64,000 nucleotides of DNA. It comes from Streptococcus didelphis DSM 15616 (GTDB lineage Bacteria; Bacillota; Bacilli; Lactobacillales; Streptococcaceae). The notes beneath the pieces are model-generated. The model saw only the letters and a program-made list of their open reading frames with translations. It searched no databases and was not told the origin of the DNA. Of this stretch, positions 50,195 through 58,920 are shown piece after piece (the first letter of the stretch is position 1; every line of letters begins with the position of its first letter). Position numbers and translations under genes: made by a program. Location: positions 682,001 to 746,000 of the forward strand of contig NZ_KB904188.1 of the NCBI RefSeq assembly GCF_000380005.1, given 5' to 3'.

Positions 50195-50195
50195 T
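50101..50195 (-). pseudogene. 3' remnant of a second CHAP lysin gene
   Basis: The minus strand reads NYNGNPNYTFRKLSGVDSSL and then SFAYTTK and a stop, nearly identical in protein to the end of the lysin pseudogene at 53215. Several differences are silent, which suggests an older related copy rather than a fresh duplication. Nothing upstream of this point is left. Confidence 0.75.
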
Positions 50196-50258
50196 TTGTG
50201 AACCCAAGTCTACAAAATTAGTAGTTCTAGACTTTCGGAATATACTTTTTTAACAACT

Positions 50259-51653
50259 CTATACGATTAAATTATGGCAAAATACTTCATTTATGATTTT
50301 TTTAGTTTCTACTTCATCTATTCCAAAACATTGGAGTTGCATAGCTAGGACAATTTGTTCAAGGAACACCACATCTAGCAAAGACTCATTTATAAATTCC
50401 TTATCTAAATTCCCATGAGCGAAATTATTTCTTTGTTTGCCTATTCGCTCTGCAATTTCAGAGTGATTATAAGAAATATTGTTTAATTTATATATGGATT
50501 GTCCAAATAAATCCAATAAAGATGCGCCATATTCTTCAAAAATTTGACTAATTTTTTGAGAAAGAGATAGATAAGAAACAACTGATTTTTTCAAATCTTT
50601 ATATATCTGTTTCAGTTTACCTGTTGAGTTTTCAATCAAACGCTCTAATTCCTTACTAGCTTCTTCCTCTAATTTTTTTCTTTGTTCACTTTTCCACTTA
50701 TCTCCTGAAAATAGTCTACTAAACTCCCATTCAAAAGCAGCAGTCCTTAATACAAAACTAGCAGCATCAATTATCCGACTATCCCTAAAACTCTTACCTA
50801 GATGTCTGAGATATAGATTATTTTCAGCTATGTCATCTAATATCTTTCCCTCATAACCAGCAATATATTTTTGTTGAATATATCTTCCATCTTTCAATGG
50901 CTTCATCTCAATCTCAATACTTTCTTCAATCACATTGAATTCCCCAACCTTTCCTTGATTATTTGACAATCGAATATCAGTAAAACTAACATTTCTTCGA
51001 TTACAAAGAAATTGGATAAACTCCTTTGCGATACGATATAACTCTCGTACAAAAGAATAATCTTGAGTTTCTTCAAAATGAAAAACCATTGACGATGCTA
51101 ACGCTAGTGGTGGCTTTTCGATAGATAAACTTGTTGTTCTAGTGACGCCGAAATAAACTTGAACTTCTTTTCCAAAAACGTTAAACTTCTGTTCTTCTGT
51201 CGTTGTTGAATCAAAATCATAGGTACTAATATTGATTTTTCCATCGTGTTCTTCAGGTTTATACGAAATTTCAAAGGTACGATTAATTGGATGAATATAG
51301 TTTAGCTCTAGCCCACTAAATGATATTCGACTAATCCTAGGTCTGTCAGAATAACTAAAAAAATAGGCCAAAATCGGCACTGTAATGATACCGTTATTTT
51401 CCTGAAGTTGCGTGTGTTTATTTGTTAGAAATGTAATAACTTGATTTGTTTCATTTGCCCGTCCATAAAGAAAGTCTTCTTCTACAAATTTAGGCTTCCC
51501 TGGCCAAGAAAAGATTCCTATTCCTAATTTAGTATAGAACCAAGAATACCTAATCTCATCTTTTTCCCCTTCTTTGGGAATCAAGGATAATCTTTCTTCA
51601 TCGAACGTAAAGAAAAATTCATACCCCATCATCTGTAAAGTTCCTGTCAGCAT
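50259..51653 (-). CDS. Probable HEPN-domain protein linked to AbiE (putative defence RNase)
   Basis: A 464-residue protein with no membrane segment. The N-terminal 250 residues are strand-rich and not assigned. The C-terminal part is helical and has RNNFAH at residues 408-413, fitting the RX4-6H active site of HEPN ribonucleases. The two-part layout recalls ApeA-type anti-phage proteins, but I cannot confirm homology. The start lies 6 bp after abiEii-2, with GGAGG 11 nt upstream, so it is the third gene of that operon. Confidence 0.7.
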   Translation of the reverse strand: MLTGTLQMMGYEFFFTFDEERLSLIPKEGEKDEIRYSWFYTKLGIGIFSWPGKPKFVEEDFLYGRANETNQVITFLTNKHTQLQENNGIITVPILAYFFSYSDRPRISRISFSGLELNYIHPINRTFEISYKPEEHDGKINISTYDFDSTTTEEQKFNVFGKEVQVYFGVTRTTSLSIEKPPLALASSMVFHFEETQDYSFVRELYRIAKEFIQFLCNRRNVSFTDIRLSNNQGKVGEFNVIEESIEIEMKPLKDGRYIQQKYIAGYEGKILDDIAENNLYLRHLGKSFRDSRIIDAASFVLRTAAFEWEFSRLFSGDKWKSEQRKKLEEEASKELERLIENSTGKLKQIYKDLKKSVVSYLSLSQKISQIFEEYGASLLDLFGQSIYKLNNISYNHSEIAERIGKQRNNFAHGNLDKEFINESLLDVVFLEQIVLAMQLQCFGIDEVETKKIINEVFCHNLIV

Positions 51654-51659
51654 ACAATA

Positions 51660-52502
51660 CTAAACCTCCAAATGATTTAAAATAATTGCTACTATGTCCA
51701 CAGATTCCTCAAAACTCGTTTCACTGGCATATCTGAATGATTTTTGATAACGAGACCAAAGCTGTTTCTGATAGTCAGAGCTACGTAGTGTCTCTAATTG
51801 CTCTTCCCAATTTATCAAAATATCTAAACTTTCTCTTTTTTTAGCAGTATTGTGCAAAGCTGCATTCAATATGGGTACATCAATCTCATCTTTTCGAAGG
51901 TGGTACAATGTATAGAGATCATAGCGGTCACGAGGTCTAGTTGAAGCAGCTCCTCGACTTATAATGGTTTCTAATTTTTCAGCAAGAACTGTTTCTAAAT
52001 TATAAGTCCAAACTTCTAGCTTATCCTCTGAGAAAACGGATTGTAATTGGTATGTAATTTCTCGTGGCGTAATATGGTCACCTGTCGTTATATCAATAAA
52101 GACAATTTCACGTAAGATGTCAAATGTCGCATTTAGTTTAAGGGAAAAACCACCATATTCGTCATCTTGTCGAATTGGCTCTAACTTATCAATTTCAAAT
52201 TGGAAACCTTCAGAAGGTCGATTGATTATTTCTTTGAAGATTGATTGAATATTTTCTTCGTTAAGAGGTTGACCTTTCAGGGTAACATCTAAATCCATTG
52301 TTGTCCGTTTATCTAAGCCAATCATCTGTCCGATAAGAAATCCACCTTTCACAATGAAAGAATCTTTATACTTGCTCTCTGAGATGAGTTTTAAGACTTG
52401 TTCAATCAGAAAATTTTGCTGAACTTGTTGAGCAGGTATCCCTTTTTCTCTTGCAATATTCTTGACTTTGGCTTTGAAACTATTAGCATTTGAAAATTTC
52501 AC
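51660..52502 (-). CDS. abiEii: AbiEii-type nucleotidyltransferase toxin (copy 2)
   Basis: A 280-residue nucleotidyltransferase toxin. KGG at 52-54 and DLD at 70-72 (RTTMDLDV) form the catalytic pocket; VLAEKLETIISR and RDRYDLYTLY are the later motifs. It resembles copy 1 in layout but differs at many positions. It overlaps its antitoxin gene by 4 bp and is followed after 6 bp by the HEPN gene. Confidence 0.9.
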   Translation of the reverse strand: MKFSNANSFKAKVKNIAREKGIPAQQVQQNFLIEQVLKLISESKYKDSFIVKGGFLIGQMIGLDKRTTMDLDVTLKGQPLNEENIQSIFKEIINRPSEGFQFEIDKLEPIRQDDEYGGFSLKLNATFDILREIVFIDITTGDHITPREITYQLQSVFSEDKLEVWTYNLETVLAEKLETIISRGAASTRPRDRYDLYTLYHLRKDEIDVPILNAALHNTAKKRESLDILINWEEQLETLRSSDYQKQLWSRYQKSFRYASETSFEESVDIVAIILNHLEV

Positions 52503-53092
52503 GACAAGACCTCCACATATGATTGTAGTTTTTCAGTTACTTTAAATAGTTGTGCATAGTGATACAACTTAGTGTAATCTACAGCTCCTTTTTTGAAGTA
52601 AGCTTGAAAAGCTGGAGCAATAACTTGAATATCGACATGGTAAGCTGTTCTCAAACACTCCACTAATGTTCGTTCCATATCATATACTGAGATAAACTGT
52701 CCAGCTTGTCGCTCCAGTTTAATCATACCGATTTCATGATACTTTCTAGCAACAATCGGCCTGACACTAGCTTCTTTCATTGGCCTCGTATTTGTCCCAA
52801 AAGGAAAAGTCATCACAGGCTCAAATGGAATGGTAAGGGACAGACCATGTAACCAAAGTGCTGTTTCTAAGGAATAAATTCCTTTTGGAAAACGGTACTG
52901 TAAACTAAAATAGTCATCGATATAGGTATCTGGCAGATGATAGATACCTCTTTCAATTGATTCCACTTTCCCTTTAGAGACTAATTGATTCAGTTGTTGA
53001 TAAGAAAAGTTAAGCTCTTCCATATCACGAAAAGTTATTACTCCATGATTATTTTTAATATAATTATAAACGGGTTTCTCTAACAAATCCAT
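52499..53092 (-). CDS. abiEi: AbiEi-type antitoxin/transcription factor (copy 2)
   Basis: A 197-residue AbiEi-family antitoxin with an N-terminal winged helix (GVITFRDMEELNFSYQQLNQLVSKGKVESIERGIY). The start at MDLLEKPVYNYIK is chosen because GGAGG lies 7 nt upstream; the frame opens ten codons earlier without a good site. It heads the operon abiEi-abiEii-HEPN. Low similarity to copy 1 suggests separate specificities. Confidence 0.88.
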   Translation of the reverse strand: MDLLEKPVYNYIKNNHGVITFRDMEELNFSYQQLNQLVSKGKVESIERGIYHLPDTYIDDYFSLQYRFPKGIYSLETALWLHGLSLTIPFEPVMTFPFGTNTRPMKEASVRPIVARKYHEIGMIKLERQAGQFISVYDMERTLVECLRTAYHVDIQVIAPAFQAYFKKGAVDYTKLYHYAQLFKVTEKLQSYVEVLS

Positions 53093-53108
53093 ATCACCAC
53101 CTCCAAAA

Positions 53109-53160
53109 CAATATGCTAACACTTTAAAACAATATTAGCACATTGTTTTAAAATAATCAA
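53109..53160 (-). promoter_or_regulatory. abiE-2 promoter with AbiEi-type repeat elements
   Basis: On the minus strand TTGATT (53160-53155), 17 nt, TAATAT (53137-53132). Repeated units CAATATGCTAAC (53109-53120) and CAATATTAGC (53130-53139) lie around the -10. ATATGCTAAC recurs in the hairpins at 50062 and 53175, so those arms could also be AbiEi binding sites. Confidence 0.6.
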
Positions 53161-53174
53161 CGATAAACGAAATA

Positions 53175-53308
53175 ATATGCTAACAAATCAAGTTATTGTT
53201 AGCATATCATTTTCTTATTTCGTCGTATATGCAAAACTCAAGCTACTATCCACTCCAGATATTCTACGGAAGGTGTAGTTGGGATTGCCATTATAGTTGG
53301 TTTCGGAG
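53175..53308 (+). repeat. Direct repeat, right copy, flanking the abiE-HEPN module
   Basis: Matches 50062-50194. It contains the hairpin ATATGCTAACAA (53175-53186) with TTGTTAGCATAT (53196-53207), which is the terminator of the lysin gene, and the lysin C-terminus. Confidence 0.85.
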
Positions 53309-54318
53309 ATAAGGAATGAGCAATCTGGGTAGACTTTTTCCACGAAAGCCACATGCCCGTATTCTGCTGGTATGCCATGTCCTCCTCCCGCAAAGGAAAT
53401 AATAGCTCCTGCTTGTGGAGTTGTGCCTGTTTCACCACCAAGGCTTGCCGCTGTACGCACCCAGTCTTGGCCATTTCCCATAGTACTGATAATAGAAATC
53501 TTCTCCCCATTTTTACCTTTGAGTTTCAGACCCAGTTGGTTGATACGGGCTGCAACTCCTCAAGTACATTGACCGTAAGCATAACCCATACCGTCACCAC
53601 CTCCTGGAATAGAGTTCTCAAAGAGGTCTCCTCGAACAGCTTCAAGTGCTTGTAGATCACTTTGTGCCGTTCCACCATTTGGCTGACTGAAGCCCTTTTC
53701 AATTTGATAGAACCACTCAGCCGCTCTTGTTTGTCGCTCTAATAGCTTATCTCCTGAGTTACCTTCCCAGTAAATCAGAAAGAGTTGGGCAAGACTGGCT
53801 GGACTTCCTGAATTGTTAAAGAACTCTTTCAACCAACTTGTGTAGTAAGGACTATCCCCATACAACATGAAGTCCAGTTGTAACCCCAAATCATACCACT
53901 TCTGATGTTTTCTTTTGGCATATTCTAGCAATAAGGTATGTCTGCGTGACCCATCTGCGGTATCTGTCCATTGTCCTAGACCCAAACCACGTTTAAGAAT
54001 ATTTGGGTAACGTCCATTGTATATAGTTGGACCATTGAGTGAGAGCCAGCCCTCATCATCCCACGAACTGTCTGTAGCACCAATAGGGGGAGATAGATAG
54101 TCGCCCTCCGCACGCTTGGGATTAATAGAGGATTCTACCGACCAATTTCCTAAAATGGCTGCGATAGCTTGATTGGTCGCACCTTTGCTTTTGAGATAGT
54201 CATAAATAACCTTTGCTCTCTCGAACTCATCACCGCCAAACTGACCGATAGTTGGAAGAATGGTGGTCTGAACCTGAATCACATTCGGAAAGTAGAAAGC
54301 TGGATTGACATAGACCAA
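53215..54318 (-). pseudogene. ICE cell-wall hydrolase (phage-type lysozyme plus CHAP), nonsense-mutated and 5'-truncated
   Basis: One 368-codon frame contains a lysozyme-like domain (AIAAILGNWSVESSINPKRAEG and GLGLGQWTDT) and a CHAP domain (YAYGQCT, then HVAFVEKVYPD). A TGA at 53562-53560 replaces the expected Trp of the CHAP motif GQCTW, separating the domains. The N-terminal anchor region is lost at a deletion near 54322. Such enzymes open the wall for conjugation. The second half has a potential restart but no good ribosome-binding site. Confidence 0.85.
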
Positions 54319-54319
54319 C

Positions 54320-54343
54320 TTATCCTAGATATACCTCAAGCAT
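54320..54343 (-). other. Start of a deleted ICE gene
   Basis: AAGGAGG precedes ATG and seven codons (MLEVYLG) before a stop, directly upstream of the truncated lysin frame. It looks like the beginning of the next ICE gene, fused out of frame to the lysin by a deletion. Confidence 0.5.
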
Positions 54344-54353
54344 AGGATCCTCC

Positions 54354-54782
54354 TTATAGGGTTAGGCTATTTTCAACTGTTGGTTCAGGTGTTGAGAAAT
54401 AGCGACTCATGTCAATAGGCATCCGTCCTTCACCGTAGCACTTAACAGTTATCAATGTTGTCAGTATGCCATCTTTGCCTTCTGCAGTATAGTGTTGACC
54501 AAAGGCACGAAAGGCCAGATGATTGGCTTCAGTCAACAGGGTATCCACACCATTTTTAATATCCCTAGTTTCCATAAAATCCGAAATCCGATGAAGATTG
54601 GATTCGTAGAATAGTGGGTAGTTCATCTTTTTATGGTAATCATCTTCAAAAGTCACCTCAAAGTCACAATCAAAATTGGGGAGCGACAGCAACTTTTCCA
54701 GTAGCTGATTGGTTTCAGCTTGGTGAATACGTTCTTCTAATTCCGTACAATCTAGGATACTTTTCTTATGTAGTAGGTTCAT
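54354..54782 (-). CDS. ICE-associated protein of unknown function
   Basis: A 142-residue acidic soluble protein starting MNLLHKKSILDCTELEERI. It overlaps the methyltransferase gene by 17 bp and is co-directional. The start at 54782 follows a GAGGAAG site; the frame opens 16 codons earlier inside the methyltransferase gene. No known motif seen. Its neighbours point to an ICE maintenance module. Confidence 0.65.
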   Translation of the reverse strand: MNLLHKKSILDCTELEERIHQAETNQLLEKLLSLPNFDCDFEVTFEDDYHKKMNYPLFYESNLHRISDFMETRDIKNGVDTLLTEANHLAFRAFGQHYTAEGKDGILTTLITVKCYGEGRMPIDMSRYFSTPEPTVENSLTL

Positions 54783-56121
54783 GTTTATCTTCCTCTTCCA
54801 TTCTTCTAAATTCTCTCGCAATGGCTTCAATAACTGTGACAGTTACACTATTACCTGCTTGCTTATATAATTGACTTTTACTAGAGACTGCTTCTGCTTT
54901 TTCATAAGCCCAATCAGGAAAGCCTTGAAGCCTGAAACACTCTCTTGGTGTCAGTCGTCTTATTCTCAGGCGATAAAGTTTCCCCTCTAAGACAATGCCA
55001 GTGACTTCATACCACTTATCCTGTCGATATTCCAGCGCAGCGACCACCACTCCCATATTGTCTGAAGTCGTTAGTGTATTTGATATTCCCTTTCCCACTC
55101 GCCCTCTCCGTTTGGTTGAGTCTGGATAAGCAAGATTAACGGAATCTCCTAGCGTCGCCTTTGCGAATCCCGCTTTTGTGGCTTCCTTGATTTTCAGATA
55201 CGGCAATTCTTCTCTCAATAAAATCTTTGGCACCTTATCTCCACCCTGCATGGTTGTCAATGTTGGTGACAAGCCAGAAATGTCAAATACTCTTCCAGTC
55301 TGATCAAAGCTAGTCGGAAGGTTTCCAGCGACAACAACCCCGTGTCTATCTTGACTGGTCAAAGTAAACATAGGGTCTTGATTTTCTTTAAATCGTCGTC
55401 CATGTTGGCGTTTTTCTAATCTATCTGGTGTTAAGACTGGAATGGCGATTTTTGCCCCCTCTCCTTTACCTCTCGTTAGTGTAGGAGCAAGTCCACTTGT
55501 CAGATAGACTTCACCATTCAAACCACGCTTAGAGAGATTAACATTCCCTAGCCTTTCAAGATGAGCTGGGCTGTTTTCTCCTCTGAGAGGAAATAGGAAT
55601 CTGGGACGGTATCTTCTAGAATGTCCGATAATAAAAATTCTTTCACGGTTTTGCGGCACTTGGAAATCTTTACTGTTAAGCACCTGCCATTCGACATCAT
55701 ACCCCAACTCATCCAATGTGGTGAGGATTGTTCGAAATGTCTCTCCCTTGTCGTGACTGAGTAAGCTCTTGACGTTTTCCAAGAATAAAAAACGTGGTTG
55801 GATCTGTTTGGCCGCTCGAGCAATCTCGAAGAACAGAGTACCTCGAGTATCCTCAAATCCCAGTCGTCTGCCTGCGAGTGAAAATGCTTGGCAAGGGAAT
55901 CCCCCACAGATGATGTCCACCTGCCCTCTAAGTTGTCTAAAGTCTTGGTCTGTGACTTGTCTAATGTCATGGTATTCTATTTCTCCTTCTGTGTTAAACA
56001 TGGCTTTGTAAGATGTTCTAGCGAATTTATCAATTTCACAAAAGCCCAAGCACTCATGCCCCTGATTAGTTAAACGCAATCGAAAGCCTCCAATTCCTGC
56101 AAACAAATCTAAAAACTTCAT
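54766..56121 (-). CDS. C5-cytosine DNA methyltransferase of the ICE
   Basis: A 451-residue DNA methyltransferase. Motif I LFAGIGGF (6-13), motif IV GFPCQAFS with catalytic Cys77, motif VI ENV (115-117), motif VIII QNRERIF, a long target-recognition region, and motif X QAGNSVTV. All key motifs are intact. AAGGA lies before ATG 56121. No restriction gene is adjacent, so it is an orphan that may shield the element from host restriction. Confidence 0.92.
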   Translation of the reverse strand: MKFLDLFAGIGGFRLRLTNQGHECLGFCEIDKFARTSYKAMFNTEGEIEYHDIRQVTDQDFRQLRGQVDIICGGFPCQAFSLAGRRLGFEDTRGTLFFEIARAAKQIQPRFLFLENVKSLLSHDKGETFRTILTTLDELGYDVEWQVLNSKDFQVPQNRERIFIIGHSRRYRPRFLFPLRGENSPAHLERLGNVNLSKRGLNGEVYLTSGLAPTLTRGKGEGAKIAIPVLTPDRLEKRQHGRRFKENQDPMFTLTSQDRHGVVVAGNLPTSFDQTGRVFDISGLSPTLTTMQGGDKVPKILLREELPYLKIKEATKAGFAKATLGDSVNLAYPDSTKRRGRVGKGISNTLTTSDNMGVVVAALEYRQDKWYEVTGIVLEGKLYRLRIRRLTPRECFRLQGFPDWAYEKAEAVSSKSQLYKQAGNSVTVTVIEAIAREFRRMEEEDKHEPTT

Positions 56122-56180
56122 GTCTCTCATTCCTTTCTGGCAAAAATAAAAGGACATTACTTCTTCCGTAACACCCTTGC

Positions 56181-56276
56181 TTAATAATGATCATCCATTT
56201 CTGGTGCACGAATGATTTCAACAATCAAAATGATAAGCGAAACCAAATAGATTCCACCTAGTATCCACCAAATCAT
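56181..56276 (-). CDS. 31-residue membrane peptide of the ICE
   Basis: MIWWILGGIYLVSLIILIVE then a short polar tail EIIRAPEMDDHY-like; one membrane helix. An excellent Shine-Dalgarno GGGAGGTGAT precedes the ATG and also encodes the end of repA, so translation is probably coupled. Function unknown. Confidence 0.65.
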   Translation of the reverse strand: MIWWILGGIYLVSLIILIVEIIRAPEMDDHY

Positions 56277-56277
56277 T

Positions 56278-57100
56278 TTAATCACCTCCCTTTTCTTCTT
56301 GTCGTCTGAGTTGCTTGGTCCATTCTGACAGTACTCCATTAAACACGTATTCAGCTATCACTTCCGCTGATCGAGCAAATCGCATATGTTCCAAAGCGTA
56401 CTGATAACGGTCACTAAAAAATCATGGCATAGTCACTAGCTGCCTGTGATAAGCCAACCTGTCCCAACTGGTCATGAACCAGTCCCCAAATGTAATCTCT
56501 GTCATATCTTGTGACTTGCTCCACCTTACGATGAAAATGTTCATTGTCGCTTTTCTTACTTGTTAGATTTTCTATCTCCTCTTCATCCTCAATAAGGAAA
56601 TCACTCCCTTCAGTTTCACTATAATTAGTCTCACTTCCTTCAGTCTCACTAGGGGCTGAATTTAAGACTGGCCCCGGCTGATTTTGAGACCCCCCTAGTA
56701 TTTTTTTAACACTAGCCCCGGCTGTTTTTAAGACTGGGGTAGGTTCATGTTCTAATTCTCCTAAATAAATCTTGTTGGCCATTCGACCTTTTTCACTGGA
56801 GGACTGTTGGACTTCATCCATTAAGCCATATTCACGTAAGGTTTTCTTGATAGAGAGTAATTTTGACTTTGAACAGCCTAAAAGTGCCATCAGATTTGAA
56901 TTAGAATATATCAAATAAATAGCCCCATCCTCATCAATCCAGCCTTTGCTCAAAGACAACTCTAACCGATCTTTTAAGACAGCGTAAGCCACCTTGACCT
57001 CTAATTTCATATCCTTATAGCGTTCACTCTCAAACAATAGTTTAGGTAGCTTATAATAACGCTCTGATATCTGATACTAATTTGCGGTAATACGTTTCAT
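56278..57100 (-). pseudogene. repA: repA-type replication initiator of the ICE, with nonsense codon and frameshift
   Basis: The N-terminal RepA_N-like domain (LPKLLFESERYKDMKLE, SKGWIDEDGAIYLIYSN, SKLLSIKKTLREYGL) is followed by an acidic linker and a C-terminal domain. Codon 8 is TAG (57079-57077), leaving restart only at TTG 57037. A T6 run near 56416 adds one base and ends the frame at 56414; skipping it rejoins SDRYQYALEHMRFARSAEV to the natural end at 56278. Both lesions make a functional product unlikely. Confidence 0.8.
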
Positions 57101-57270
57101 GATTGTCCCTCCAACACCAATAAACCAACATTTTCTAACTCATCAAATTGAATTAGCCCTGACTCTTCCATTTCATCAACTAGTTGTGTGGCCTTCTCAT
57201 TATCAATTCCCATAATAGTTGTGAGATGACATATCACGATTTGACGTGATGATTGTTCATTCTTTTGCAT
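57097..57270 (-). CDS. Small acidic ICE protein upstream of repA
   Basis: A 57-residue protein, MQKNEQSSRQIVICHLTTIM, ending ENVGLLVLEGQS, with no membrane segment. GGAGG lies before the ATG, and the stop overlaps the repA start by 4 bp (ATGA), indicating coupling. Function unknown, possibly replication control of the element. Confidence 0.65.
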   Translation of the reverse strand: MQKNEQSSRQIVICHLTTIMGIDNEKATQLVDEMEESGLIQFDELENVGLLVLEGQS

Positions 57271-57284
57271 GAATGCCTCCTGAA

Positions 57285-57324
57285 AATAAAAAAAGCGAGA
57301 ACACTTATTAACATGTTCTCGCTT
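57285..57324 (-). terminator. Terminator between rlmD and the ICE remnant
   Basis: AAGCGAGAACA (57293-57303) pairs with TGTTCTCGCTT (57314-57324), followed on the minus strand by a T run. It would stop rlmD transcription before the element genes. Confidence 0.85.
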
Positions 57325-57347
57325 AACTAAAATATTTTACGACGTAT

Positions 57348-57480
57348 CTATTTTTTGTCTACGCAGTCGACATCGATACAGACGTTCACTTCAATTTCAT
57401 TTTTTAAGATCTTTTTTATATCAAATTCAGCCTCTTCAATAAAGACGAAATGCTTGAAAAAGTGCTTAAAATAAAGGATT
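57348..57480 (-). pseudogene. Possible coding remnant at the rlmD-ICE junction
   Basis: A frame without a start codon reads FVFIEEAEFDIKKILKNEIE and then VNVCIDVDCVDKK to a TAG at 57348. It begins inside the last codons of rlmD in another frame. The composition looks protein-like, so it may be the tail of an element gene or a former rlmD-fused end. Weak evidence. Confidence 0.3.
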
Positions 57481-57481
57481 T

Positions 57482-58858
<1,377 letters not shown>

Positions 58859-58875
58859 TTAAACCAAATATTACC

Positions 58876-58907
58876 CTAAAAAAGAAGAGCAACTCCAGTT
58901 ACTCTTC
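58876..58907 (-). terminator. Terminator of the LCP-family gene
   Basis: On the minus strand GAAGAGTAACT pairs with AGTTGCTCTTC (58907-58884, one G-T/A-C difference), followed by six T. Confidence 0.8.
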
Positions 58908-58920
58908 ATTATAACATATT

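Noticed and set aside
50206..50234. AAGTCTA/TAGACTT hairpin just after the HEPN gene
   Set aside because: Only 7 bp, 15-nt loop and no T run on either strand; not strong enough as a terminator.
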